The notes under the pieces: model-generated
Told to the model about the DNA's origin: nothing
What the model saw: the letters and a program-made list of their open reading frames with translations, nothing else
The model's database searches: none
Source: Rhizobium sp. BG4
Lineage (GTDB): Bacteria; Pseudomonadota; Alphaproteobacteria; Rhizobiales; Rhizobiaceae
Length of the DNA: 64,000 nt
Reading direction: 5' to 3'
Assembly: GCF_016864575.1 (NCBI RefSeq)
Contig: NZ_CP044125.1
Location: forward strand, 372,001 to 436,000
Part shown: positions 36,183-43,654 of the stretch, one piece after another
Position numbering within the stretch: position 1 is the first letter of the stretch
How the letters are laid out: each line of letters opens with the position of its first letter
Translations under genes and position numbers: made by a program

Positions 36183-36198
36183 TTAAAGAGAACTTAAC
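36183..36198. promoter_or_regulatory. CtrA-like binding site
   Basis: TTAA-AGAGAAC-TTAAC is an exact match to the CtrA consensus TTAA-N7-TTAAC of alphaproteobacterial cell-cycle control. No gene start lies close to it, so the match may be chance or may belong to an unrecognised transcript. Confidence 0.3.
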
Positions 36199-36306
36199 GG
36201 CTTCCAGAGCGACTTCGGCTTCATCGGCACCACGAGAAGGCCGCGTTAACTTTTCCGCACTCACGCTACGCTGCCATTGCAGGAAAGCCTGTGTGCCTCC
36301 GCCAAA

Positions 36307-36638
36307 AACCGCGAGTTCTTAAATTACCAAAATGCACTCGCTCGTCTCGCCATCTCCCATCGGGGTCTATGTTTGAAAGAATGGACGTCGACACGTTTCG
36401 CGGCAGACGTGACGGAAGCCTGCTGAGGCTCTGGTCTATCTCATTCGACACTTTGCCTGTCGTATGAGCCCGGCGTACCGGAGACCGATTGAGTTTTTCG
36501 AATTGTGGACTTCACGTGGCGTCTTCAATTGTGCCGCGCGACGGGGTCTTCGATAAAGAGTAACATTGCCCAGCGGCGCGGCTCCATCCGAGCGGTCTCC
36601 GCTCCGTGCGCCGCGACCGCGAGTTCTGTAATTTCTTG
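36307..36638. repeat. pair of imperfect direct repeats
   Basis: The sequence ACCGCGAGTTCT followed by an AAATT-like tract occurs at about 36308 and again at about 36617, some 310 bases apart. They have the size of TnsB-binding repeats, which are usually about 20 bp, but only two copies were found. Confidence 0.35.
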
Positions 36639-36800
36639 GAGGCGGTCTTTCGAGGTGGGTCGGTAGTGACCGCGGGAGGATTGACCTTGGATTGGTCTTC
36701 TGGCTGGCTTCGCGCGACCTCTGTCGCGCGGCAATGGGTTAACAAAACGGCCTTCGAGCACAACCAAAAAAAATTTCAAAAGACTGCTTTTTCTCGAAGT

Positions 36801-36844
36801 TCGACCACCGAAAGCGCCCTGTTTTCAGGGGTTTTGGTGGTCGA
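36801..36844. other. nested inverted repeat
   Basis: Outer arms TCGACCACC (36801-36809) and GGTGGTCGA (36836-36844) extend inward through AAA/TTT pairs. Inside lies CCCTG-TTTT-CAGGG. The 44-base structure is 72 bases past the metY stop. It could be a metY terminator with a poor T-run, or part of the transposon end. Confidence 0.4.
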
Positions 36845-36915
36845 CTCAATACAACCTGCTCAAAAAAGTTGTCAAAGGAACTGACGTAGGTGTCAGAGGT
36901 TTGTGACGAACTACA

Positions 36916-38199
36916 TCAGATCTTCGCCAGCGACTGTTCGAGGTCGGCGATGATGTCCTTAACGTCCTCGATGCCGATCGACAGGCGCACGACATCAGGG
37001 CCGGCGCCGGCGGCGATGCGCTGCTCGTCGGTCAGCTGGCGGTGGGTCGTGGAGGCCGGGTGGATAACCAGCGAGCGGGTGTCGCCGATATTGGCGAGGT
37101 GCGAGAAGAGCTCCAGGCCTTCGACGAAGGTCTTGCCCGCCTCGTAGCCGCCCTTGACACCGAAGGTGAAGACCGAGCCGGCGCCCTTCGGCGAATAGCG
37201 CTGCTGCAGCGCATGGTTCGGATCGTCTTCCAGGCCGGCATAGTTGACCCAGGCGACCTTGCTGTGCGCCTTCAGCCATTTGGCGACGGCAAGGGAGTTC
37301 TCGCTATGGCGCTGCATGCGCAGCGGCAGGGTTTCGATGCCGGTCAGGATCAGGAAGGCGTTGAAGGGCGAGATTGCCGGCCCGAGGTCGCGCAGGCCGA
37401 GAACGCGGCAGGCGATCGCAAAGGCGAAGTTGCCGAAAGTCGAGTGCAGCACCACGCCGTTATATTCCGGGCGCGGGCTCGACAGCATCGGGTAATTGCC
37501 GGATTTCGACCAGTCGAAGGTGCCGCCATCGACGATGATGCCGCCCATCGAATTACCGTGGCCGCCGAGGAACTTGGTCAGCGAATGGATCACGATATCG
37601 GCGCCGTGTTCGATCGGGCGGATGAGATAGGGCGAAGCCATCGTGTTGTCGACGATCAGCGGCAGACCGTGCTTGTGGGCGACCTCGGCGATCGCTCCGA
37701 TATCGACGAAGGTGCCGCCCGGATTGGCGAGGCTTTCGATGAAGATCGCCCGGGTCTTGCCGTCGATCTGGCTTTCGAAGCTCTTGGGATCGGCGACATC
37801 GCCCCAGCGCACCTGCCAGCCGAAATTATCGAAGGCGTGGCCGAACTGGTTGATCGAACCGCCATAAAGGCGCTTGGCGGCGACGAAATTGTCGCCCGGG
37901 CGCATGATGGTGTGGAAGACGATCATCTGCGCCGCATGGCCGGAAGCGACGGCGAGAGCGGCCGTGCCGCCTTCGAGTGCGGCAACGCGCTCTTCGAGCA
38001 CGGCCTGCGTCGGGTTCATGATGCGGGTGTAGATATTGCCGAAGGCCTGCAGGCCGAAAAGCGAGGCGGCGTGGTCCGCGTCGTTGAAGACGTAAGCCGT
38101 CGTCTGGTAGATCGGCGTCGCGCGGGCGCCGGTCGCCGGATCGGGCTGCGCACCCGCGTGAACTGCCAGTGTATTGAAGCCAGGATTATTGCTTGCCAT
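36916..38199 (-). CDS. metY: O-acetylhomoserine sulfhydrylase
   Basis: A 427-residue PLP enzyme of the Cys/Met metabolism family. The N-terminus FNTLAVHAGAQPDPATGARA and length of about 430 residues distinguish MetY from the ~390-residue MetB/MetC enzymes. The PLP lysine is in VIHSLTKFLGGHGNSMGG. The C-terminal HPASTTHRQLT is a family signature. It converts O-acetylhomoserine and sulfide to homocysteine in methionine synthesis. No SAM-II-type riboswitch was recognised in the 100 bases upstream. Confidence 0.95.
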   Translation of the reverse strand: MASNNPGFNTLAVHAGAQPDPATGARATPIYQTTAYVFNDADHAASLFGLQAFGNIYTRIMNPTQAVLEERVAALEGGTAALAVASGHAAQMIVFHTIMRPGDNFVAAKRLYGGSINQFGHAFDNFGWQVRWGDVADPKSFESQIDGKTRAIFIESLANPGGTFVDIGAIAEVAHKHGLPLIVDNTMASPYLIRPIEHGADIVIHSLTKFLGGHGNSMGGIIVDGGTFDWSKSGNYPMLSSPRPEYNGVVLHSTFGNFAFAIACRVLGLRDLGPAISPFNAFLILTGIETLPLRMQRHSENSLAVAKWLKAHSKVAWVNYAGLEDDPNHALQQRYSPKGAGSVFTFGVKGGYEAGKTFVEGLELFSHLANIGDTRSLVIHPASTTHRQLTDEQRIAAGAGPDVVRLSIGIEDVKDIIADLEQSLAKI

Positions 38200-38302
38200 G
38201 AGGCCCTCCCATCGTTGTCGATGGCCGCAGCATAACCAAGGCGCAGCAAATGTTAATCGCCTGCCGTTTCAACCAACGGAAGAAACGTGGAAAATCCGTT
38301 CG

Positions 38303-38731
38303 CTATCCCGCAAGCCGCGGAATTTCGATTGCCGGGCAGCGGTCCATGACCACCTTGATGCCGCCGGCTTCGGCGCGCCGGGCCGCATCGTCATCACGCA
38401 CGCCAAGTTGCGCCCAGATGACCCGCGGACGGACGGCGAGCGCCAGCGTCTCGGTCACCACTTCCTGCAGATATTCCGAAGCGCGGAACACATCGATCAT
38501 ATCGACCGGCACCGGTATATCCTCAAGCTTGCCATAGACCAGCTGGCCGTGAATCTGCTTGCCCGCCTGGCCGGGATTGACCGGGATCACCTGATAGCCG
38601 CGCGAGAGCAGATATCCCATCACGCCGTTGCTTGGCCGCGCCGGGTTTGGCGAGGCGCCGGTGAGAGCGATCGTCCGCACCGAATTCAGTATGTCGGCAA
38701 TATAGCTGTCGCTGTAGTGATCGTGATCCAT
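38303..38731 (-). CDS. CoA-binding domain protein (YccU-like)
   Basis: A 142-residue Rossmann-fold protein of the CoA_binding_2 family. The start MDHDHYSDSYIADILNSVRT was chosen for the GGGGGA 8 bases before; an alternative ATG at 38752 adds 7 residues. TIALTGASPNPARPSNGVM and PVNPGQAGKQIHGQLVYGKL are the nucleotide-binding segments, and PRVIWAQLGVRDDDAARRAE is typical of the family. The ligand is probably CoA or NAD. The role is unknown. It lies 103 bases upstream of metY on the same strand. Confidence 0.85.
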   Translation of the reverse strand: MDHDHYSDSYIADILNSVRTIALTGASPNPARPSNGVMGYLLSRGYQVIPVNPGQAGKQIHGQLVYGKLEDIPVPVDMIDVFRASEYLQEVVTETLALAVRPRVIWAQLGVRDDDAARRAEAGGIKVVMDRCPAIEIPRLAG

Positions 38732-38826
38732 TGGCCCGTCCCCCGTCGGCATTTTTCCACCCAGTTGAAACCTGCAGTTATTTGGAGCGTATATATAGCC
38801 ATAGGGTTCCCAAGGAGGAATGGCCC

Positions 38827-39150
38827 ATGAAAAAACTTGCGCTCACGCTCGCCATCGTTCTGGTGGCATCTCCGTCTTTCGCGATCTCCCGTCTCAACCC
38901 GCTGGCGATGAGCTGCGCCAGTGCCCGGGCGGCGGTGCATAACCAGGGCGCGGTGATCTTCCGCTGGACCTCGCCGCGCGGCCTGCCGCTCTACGACCGC
39001 TTCGTGCGCAACAGCCGCTATTGTGACGCCAACCAATATGCCGAGTGGAAAAACATACCGACTCGCGACGATCGCTCCTGCCCGGTGCTCAATTGCCAGA
39101 ACATAGACAATCTGGACGGGAATTTCCTGATTCCAGACAATTCATTGTGA
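38827..39150 (+). CDS. small exported cysteine-containing hypothetical protein
   Basis: A 107-residue protein. The ATG at 38827 has a strong AAGGAGGAA upstream and gives a signal peptide (MKKLALTLAIVLVASPSFA). The mature part has four cysteines (MSCASARAAV, SRYCDANQ, RSCPVLNCQN), which suggests two disulfides. The family is widespread in Rhizobiales as hypothetical proteins. The periplasmic location is inferred. Confidence 0.75.
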   Translation: MKKLALTLAIVLVASPSFAISRLNPLAMSCASARAAVHNQGAVIFRWTSPRGLPLYDRFVRNSRYCDANQYAEWKNIPTRDDRSCPVLNCQNIDNLDGNFLIPDNSL

Positions 39151-39597
39151 CGTATCGGGGCGTGTGAGAAACCGCTCTCACCCGGGAATGCCGGGCGCTG
39201 CATTTCGCGCATTTGCGAGGCCATTGCGATGAAATGCAGCCTATGGGAGCACAATTTTCACGATGCCAGAATAATAGAATAATCTCTATATTTCAGCAGG
39301 ATAACCAGTTGGTGAATAGATCCGGACACAGATGTTCCACTTCCGTTTCATCTTTAAGCCAGCTTCGTTCACGCATATATTAGAAACACCTCACAGTTGA
39401 GTTCGGCGAATCGGAATAAACGCATGAGGAGTGCTCGCAAAACGGGTCCATGCAAAGTCCCGTCTTTGGATTTTGCGAGCCTCGAACAACCGATAAACGT
39501 GCCGTCAGGTTGCAAAATATGACAGGCGCATTGCTTTTTGCCCGGCCGGGGCTCATACCGCTGCAGCAGTCTCGCCCCACCGTTTCCGGTCTCGATC
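39151..39597. other. intergenic region with a nested hairpin
   Basis: A 447-base, AT-richer stretch. A perfect 10-bp inverted repeat (GCTCGCAAAA at 39433-39442, TTTTGCGAGC at 39471-39480) encloses a second short stem (ACGGG/CCCGT). No protein gene with a ribosome site is seen before the EamA gene. Confidence 0.5.
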
Positions 39598-40434
39598 GTG
39601 CCCCTCGACGTCATTCTTCTGGTTCTCTTCGGCGCTCTTCTCCATGCGACATGGAACGCCATCATCAAGGCCGGCGTCGACAAGTCGCTGGATGCGGCAC
39701 TGGTATCGGCGGGTGGCGCGGTCTCGGCCCTTCCCTTCCTCGCCTTCCTGCCGCTGCCCAATGCGGCGGCATGGCCGTTCATCGGCTGCTCGGCGATCCT
39801 GCAGTTCGCTTATTTCCAGCTGGTGGCCGGCGCCTACAGGGCGGGTGATATCGGGCTGGTCTATCCCTTGATGCGCGGCTGCGCGCCGCTTCTGATTGCC
39901 GCGACCAGTAGCTTCGTGCTTGGCGAAACGCTGACCGGTGGCGCCTTGATCGGCACGATGACGATCTGCGCCGGCATTCTGACGCTTGCCTTCGAGGCCC
40001 GGCATGGCAGCCGCCACGCGATCATGCTGGCGCTGATCAATGCCTGCGTTATCGCCACCTATACCTATGTCGACGGCATCGGCGCCCGGCTTTCCGGCAA
40101 TGCGATTTCCTATACGCTGTGGATGTCGCTGCTGCCGCCGGTGCTGCTGTTTGCCTGGGCGATCTCGCGCCGCGGCGCCCGCGTCGTCGCCATCCATGTC
40201 CGGGTGCACTGGTGGCGCGGGCTGATCGGCGGCGCAGGCTCGATCGCTTCCTACGGTTTCGCACTCTGGGCGATGACCAAGGCGCCGGTCGCAACCGTCG
40301 CGGCGCTGCGCGAAACCTCGATCCTCTTCGCGCTGATCATCTCGGTGCTGGTGCTGAAAGAACGCGCCAGCCCTTGGCGCTACCTCGCCGGCGTCATCAT
40401 CGCCGCCGGCGGGTTGATCCTGAAGCTTGGGTAG
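39598..40434 (+). CDS. EamA/DMT family transporter
   Basis: A 278-residue inner-membrane transporter with about ten hydrophobic segments arranged as two EamA repeats. I chose GTG 39598, giving VPLDVILLVLFGALLHATWNA; the open frame continues back to 39538 but that part is polar and unlike the family. YPLMRGCAPLLIAATSSFVLGE and ALRETSILFALIISVLVLKERAS are the conserved EamA ends of each repeat. The substrate is unknown, and unlike ribN no riboswitch precedes it. Confidence 0.83.
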   Translation: MPLDVILLVLFGALLHATWNAIIKAGVDKSLDAALVSAGGAVSALPFLAFLPLPNAAAWPFIGCSAILQFAYFQLVAGAYRAGDIGLVYPLMRGCAPLLIAATSSFVLGETLTGGALIGTMTICAGILTLAFEARHGSRHAIMLALINACVIATYTYVDGIGARLSGNAISYTLWMSLLPPVLLFAWAISRRGARVVAIHVRVHWWRGLIGGAGSIASYGFALWAMTKAPVATVAALRETSILFALIISVLVLKERASPWRYLAGVIIAAGGLILKLG

Positions 40435-40436
40435 CT

Positions 40437-40724
40437 TCAGGCGGCCGACTGCGCGGGAATGACCTCACGCGAAATCTTCTCGCCATTTTCCCGTTCGGCA
40501 ACGGCAAGATCGAAGGCCGACTGCAGGCTCAGCCAAAACTGCGGATCATTGCCGAAATAACGTCCCAAACGCAGCGCCGTGTCGGGACTGATGGCGCGTC
40601 GCTCGTTCAAAATCTCGGATACCCGGCCCGAATTGATGCGCAGCGCCAAGGCAAGCGCGTTGCCGCTCATATTGCGAGCCTCAAGCTCTTCCTTGAGAAT
40701 GCTTCCGGGGTGAACCTCAAACAT
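40437..40724 (-). CDS. higA: HigA-type antitoxin
   Basis: A 95-residue HTH protein. I chose ATG 40724, giving MFEVHPGSILKEELEARNMS, the canonical HigA N-terminus. The helix-turn-helix is NALALALRINSGRVSEILNE. SPDTALRLGRYFGNDPQFWLSLQSAFDL is the HigA core that covers the toxin. It starts 8 bases after the higB stop, the toxin-first order typical of higBA, and probably represses the pair through the upstream palindrome. Confidence 0.92.
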   Translation of the reverse strand: MFEVHPGSILKEELEARNMSGNALALALRINSGRVSEILNERRAISPDTALRLGRYFGNDPQFWLSLQSAFDLAVAERENGEKISREVIPAQSAA

Positions 40725-40732
40725 GTTCGTCC

Positions 40733-41011
40733 TCAATGATAGTCGACAATTTCCACATCCCAGGCGTGGCCGTCTTCGAAGCGGAAACACAAGCGCCACG
40801 GCCCGTTGACAATCATCGCCCATTGGCCTTTGCGATCGCCCGACAACTTGTGCAAGCCCACTGATTTCAGCGGGCTCAGATCGTCGAGTGATTTTGCGTT
40901 GTGCAGCATGACCACGCGCTGCTTTGCCTTAACGACGTCGAGGTCGGAAAACTTCGACTTGCCGGTTTTCAGGAACTGTTCAGTCGCGCTTGTCGCCACG
41001 CTACGGATCAT
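40733..41011 (-). CDS. higB: HigB/RelE-type toxin
   Basis: A 92-residue toxin of the HigB (RelE-like) mRNA interferase superfamily. Conserved segments are LDVVKAKQRVVMLHNAKSLDDL, GLHKLSGDRKGQWAMIVNGPWRLCFRF and the final DVEIVDYH, which ends in the usual D-Y-H. These toxins cleave mRNA on the ribosome. The gene precedes higA, and a perfect palindrome lies just upstream of its start. Confidence 0.92.
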   Translation of the reverse strand: MIRSVATSATEQFLKTGKSKFSDLDVVKAKQRVVMLHNAKSLDDLSPLKSVGLHKLSGDRKGQWAMIVNGPWRLCFRFEDGHAWDVEIVDYH

Positions 41012-41020
41012 TCGCCAAAC

Positions 41021-41041
41021 ATACTACGCGCGGCGTAGTAT
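41021..41041 (-). promoter_or_regulatory. higBA operator
   Basis: A perfect palindrome ATACTACGC-GCG-GCGTAGTAT ending 9 bases before the higB start. Its position over the expected promoter fits autorepression by HigA. Confidence 0.75.
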
Positions 41042-41049
41042 GTCGAGCG

Positions 41050-41883
41050 TTACTCCTCCGGCCAGACCGGCATGCGCTTGCCGAGGAATGCGCCGATCCC
41101 CTCTTCTGCATCGGCTGTCAGCATACTGTCGACCATGGTTTCGGCGGCGAAGGTGTAGGCTTCCTCAATCGGCATTTCGAGCTGGCGATAGAAGGCTTCC
41201 TTGCCGATGCGGATCGCTTCCGGCGATTTCGAGGCGATGACGGAGGCGTATTTCGTCACCACCTGCGTCAGATACTGCTTCGGCACGATGCGGTTGACGA
41301 GGCCGAAATCCTTGGCGGTCGAGGCGTCGATGGTTTCGCCGGTCAACAGCATTTCCATCGCCTGCTTGCGATGCGCGGCGCGCGATACGGCGACCATCGG
41401 CGTCGAGCAAAACAGACCGATATTGACGCCCGGCGTGCAGAAGGTCGCTGTGTCGGTGCAGATCGCCAGATCGCAGGAAGCGACCAGCTGGCAGCCTGCT
41501 GCCGTCGCCAGGCCGTCGATCTCGGCGATCACGGGCTTCGGCAGACGGGCGATCTCCAGCATCAGGTCGGCCGCCAGCGCAAAGCTCTCCTCGAAGAAGG
41601 CGACGCCGTCGTCGGCATCGGCGCGGTGTGCGGTCAGCTCCTTCAGGTCATGCCCCGCAGAGAAGACGTTGCCGGTCGAGGCGATGATGACGACGCGGAC
41701 CGCGGAGTCTTCGCCAGCGGCCTGGAGTTCGCCCATCAACGTTTCCATGACGGCGATCGACAGGGCGTTGGCTGGCGGATTGTTCAAGGTCAGCCTGAGA
41801 ACGCCGTCATTCAGCTGGCGCAGCACCAGCGCGCCCTCACCCGCCTTGTCTGGATCTTTCCGGAAGGAAACGACTTCGGCCAT
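41050..41883 (-). CDS. enoyl-CoA hydratase/isomerase family protein
   Basis: A 277-residue crotonase-fold enzyme. I chose ATG 41883, with GGGAG 9 bases upstream. The first oxyanion-hole segment is VFSAGHDLKEL, and the second is EIDGLATAAGCQLVASCDLAI. The usual catalytic glutamates appear altered: the segment CTPGVNIGLFCSTPMVAVSR lacks the typical E-x3-G-x2-P pattern. It may therefore not be a true hydratase; ECHDC3-like members are similar. It could act in fatty-acid or amino-acid breakdown. It is divergent from a PaaI thioesterase. Confidence 0.88.
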   Translation of the reverse strand: MAEVVSFRKDPDKAGEGALVLRQLNDGVLRLTLNNPPANALSIAVMETLMGELQAAGEDSAVRVVIIASTGNVFSAGHDLKELTAHRADADDGVAFFEESFALAADLMLEIARLPKPVIAEIDGLATAAGCQLVASCDLAICTDTATFCTPGVNIGLFCSTPMVAVSRAAHRKQAMEMLLTGETIDASTAKDFGLVNRIVPKQYLTQVVTKYASVIASKSPEAIRIGKEAFYRQLEMPIEEAYTFAAETMVDSMLTADAEEGIGAFLGKRMPVWPEE

Positions 41884-41957
41884 TGGTCTAACTCCCTGCA
41901 TGTATCTTTCGTGCTAGATGTTCTGCCACAGCCAGCCGGCAATTTCGAGGAGAAGCG

Positions 41958-42383
41958 ATGCAACCGGTCATGACGATCGACGAGGTCCACCGTTTTCTGG
42001 AGACGGCCTTTCCGCAGATCCACACGGACGGACGCGTGCTGGAGGTGATCGATATCGCGCCCGGCAAGGCCTCGATGCGGCTCGATCCCTCAGAACGGCA
42101 TCTGCGGCCGGGCGGCACGGTTTCCGGCCCGGCGCTTTTCACGCTGGCGGATGTCACCGCCTATGTCGCCGTGCTCGCGCATATCGGCCCGGTGGCGCTT
42201 GCAGTGACCACAAATCTCAACATCAATTTCCTCCGATTGCCGAAGCCGGAGCCGACCTTTTGCACCTGCCGGATTCTCAAGCTCGGCAAGCGTCTGGCGG
42301 TGATCGACGCCTCGATCTTTCAGCGCGATGAGAGAGAATTGATCGCACAGGCCACCGCCACCTACTCGATTCCGCCGCGATAA
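41958..42383 (+). CDS. PaaI family hotdog-fold thioesterase
   Basis: A 141-residue hotdog protein. The core PGGTVSGPALFTLADVTAYVA matches the PaaI signature around the catalytic acid and the central helix, followed by TNLNINFLRLPKP. Such enzymes hydrolyse acyl-CoA, often aromatic or short-chain. It is divergent from an enoyl-CoA hydratase family gene, which supports a role in acyl-CoA metabolism. GAGGAG lies upstream of the ATG. Confidence 0.85.
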   Translation: MQPVMTIDEVHRFLETAFPQIHTDGRVLEVIDIAPGKASMRLDPSERHLRPGGTVSGPALFTLADVTAYVAVLAHIGPVALAVTTNLNINFLRLPKPEPTFCTCRILKLGKRLAVIDASIFQRDERELIAQATATYSIPPR

Positions 42384-42461
42384 ATATGAGGTATCATAAT
42401 ACCGTATACTTATCATATTGATTTTGCTTATCTATTTTTTCGAGTGCCCGGTTTCGCGATA

Positions 42462-42490
42462 TTGACCGCAGAAGGCATTGCCTCTATACA
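42462..42490 (+). promoter_or_regulatory. sigma-70 promoter of rplM-rpsI
   Basis: TTGACC (42462-42467), a 17-base spacer, then TATACA (42485-42490), about 120 bases before the rplM start. This is a strong housekeeping promoter match with ideal spacing. Confidence 0.75.
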
Positions 42491-42613
42491 CACCGCCAGA
42501 AACGCAGCCTTTCCGGGCTGCTTTCTTTTTGGTGCGTCCCAGGACCACTAAACCAAGCAACAAGAAACGCCCTTCGCCTTCGGGCACAAGGGATCCAAAA
42601 GAGAGTAACTACT

Positions 42614-43078
42614 ATGGCAACTTTCTCCCAGAAGCCTGCAGAGGTGGAGAAGAAGTGGGTCATCATCGACGCCGAAGGGCTTGTCGTTGGCCGTCTCGCT
42701 TCCATCATCGCTATGCGCCTGCGCGGCAAGCACAAGGCAACCTTCACGCCCCACGTTGACGACGGCGACAACGTCATCGTCATCAATGCCGACAAGGTCG
42801 TATTCACCGGCAAGAAGTACTCCGACAAGGTTTACTACTGGCACACGGGTTACGCAGGCGGCATCAAGGAGCGTACCGCTCGCCAGATCATCGAAGGCCG
42901 CTTCCCGGAGCGCGTTCTCGAGAAGGCCGTTGAGCGCATGGTTCCGCGTGGCCCGCTCGGCCGTCGCCAGATGAAGAACCTCCGCGTTTACGCTGGTTCC
43001 AACCATCCCCATGAAGCACAGCAGCCGACCGTCCTCGACGTCTCCAAGCTGAACAAGAAGAACGTAAGGAGCGCCTAA
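42614..43078 (+). CDS. rplM: 50S ribosomal protein L13
   Basis: A 154-residue L13. [20 protein letters not shown] is the alphaproteobacterial N-terminus. The signature region is [21 protein letters not shown], followed by [18 protein letters not shown] lies 8 bases before the ATG. It is an early assembly protein of the large subunit. rpsI follows after 2 bases, the universal rplM-rpsI pair. Confidence 0.98.
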   Translation: MATFSQKPAEVEKKWVIIDAEGLVVGRLASIIAMRLRGKHKATFTPHVDDGDNVIVINADKVVFTGKKYSDKVYYWHTGYAGGIKERTARQIIEGRFPERVLEKAVERMVPRGPLGRRQMKNLRVYAGSNHPHEAQQPTVLDVSKLNKKNVRSA

Positions 43079-43080
43079 GA

Positions 43081-43548
43081 ATGGCTGACCTCTCCTCCCT
43101 GAAGGATCTCGGCACGTCCGCTGAAGCAGCTGCTCCGGTTCACGTCCGCAAGGTCGACTCGCTTGGCCGTTCCTACGCGACCGGCAAGCGTAAGGACGCC
43201 GTAGCCCGCGTTTGGGTCAAGGCCGGCTCCGGCAAGATCATCGTCAACGGCAAGGACTTCACGGCATACTTCGCCCGTCCGGTTCTGCAGATGATCCTGC
43301 GTCAGCCGATCGTCGCTGCTGCCCGTGACGGCCAGTTCGACATCATCGCAACGGTTGCAGGCGGCGGTCTTTCCGGCCAGGCCGGTGCCGTTCGTCACGG
43401 TCTGTCCAAGGCTCTCACCTACTTCGAACCGGGCCTGCGCTCGGTCCTGAAGAAGGGTGGCTTCCTGACCCGCGACAGCCGCGTCGTCGAGCGTAAGAAA
43501 TACGGTAAGGCCAAGGCCCGCCGTTCGTTCCAGTTCTCGAAGCGCTAA
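43081..43548 (+). CDS. rpsI: 30S ribosomal protein S9
   Basis: A 155-residue S9. The segment [21 protein letters not shown] begins the conserved domain, [19 protein letters not shown] is the S9 signature, and the C-terminus ends [10 protein letters not shown], whose basic tail reaches the ribosomal P site. An N-terminal extension of about 30 residues is usual in Rhizobiales. It is co-transcribed with rplM and closed by a strong terminator. Confidence 0.98.
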   Translation: MADLSSLKDLGTSAEAAAPVHVRKVDSLGRSYATGKRKDAVARVWVKAGSGKIIVNGKDFTAYFARPVLQMILRQPIVAAARDGQFDIIATVAGGGLSGQAGAVRHGLSKALTYFEPGLRSVLKKGGFLTRDSRVVERKKYGKAKARRSFQFSKR

Positions 43549-43572
43549 TCGCTTTCTGGATATACTTTTTGG

Positions 43573-43602
43573 AAAGGCCGGGTGCAAACCCGGCCTTTTC
43601 TT
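43573..43602 (+). terminator. terminator of rplM-rpsI
   Basis: A perfect 10-bp stem (AAAGGCCGGG/CCCGGCCTTT) with loop TGCAAA, followed by TCTT. It lies 24 bases after the rpsI stop. Confidence 0.9.
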
Positions 43603-43620
43603 ATTGGCGGGACGCGTGCT

Positions 43621-43653
43621 TTGACATCCCGAATTTGTGAACTATAATTCACA
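43621..43653 (+). promoter_or_regulatory. consensus promoter and operator of a toxin-antitoxin operon
   Basis: TTGACA (43621-43626), 16 bases, TATAAT (43643-43648): both boxes match the sigma-70 consensus perfectly. A palindrome TGTGAA-N6-TTCACA (43636-43653) covers the -10 box. The expected transcription start coincides with the toxin ATG at 43655. Confidence 0.85.
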
Positions 43654-43654
43654 G

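Larger units (their letters stand above)
31362..36900 (-). mobile_element. Tn7-like transposition module (borders not defined)
   Basis: This minus-strand operon contains a small ORF, then tnsA, tnsB and tnsC homologues in the Tn7 order, packed with overlaps or gaps of no more than 3 bases from tnsA onwards. The region is visibly less GC-rich than its surroundings. In Tn7 the end next to tnsA is the right end, so it would lie in the 1.3 kb non-coding stretch before metY. I found no convincing TGT...ACA terminal inverted repeats or target duplication. The module is probably degenerate: tnsB is interrupted and no TniQ/TnsD or TnsE is present. The coordinates given are only the visible limits. 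Confidence 0.65.
35611..36915. other. 1.3-kb non-coding region between the tns operon and metY
   Basis: No convincing protein gene lies here. It holds a LexA box with a minus-strand promoter (35889-35919), a CU-rich segment and long hairpin (36034-36122), a CtrA-like site (36183-36198), a direct repeat (36307 and 36618) and a nested hairpin (36801-36844). The hexamer GTTAAC occurs four times. A 36-codon minus-strand open frame at 35755-35865 between the promoter and the small ORF has only a weak ribosome site. The right end of the Tn7-like element and decayed cargo are the likely contents. Confidence 0.6.

Noticed and set aside
36140..36763. Short open frames on both strands in the tns-metY gap
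   Set aside because: None has a ribosome site with a plausible protein. They overlap hairpins and repeats.
38200..38302. SAM-II-type riboswitch before metY
   Set aside because: The conserved pseudoknot sequence blocks were not found in the leader.
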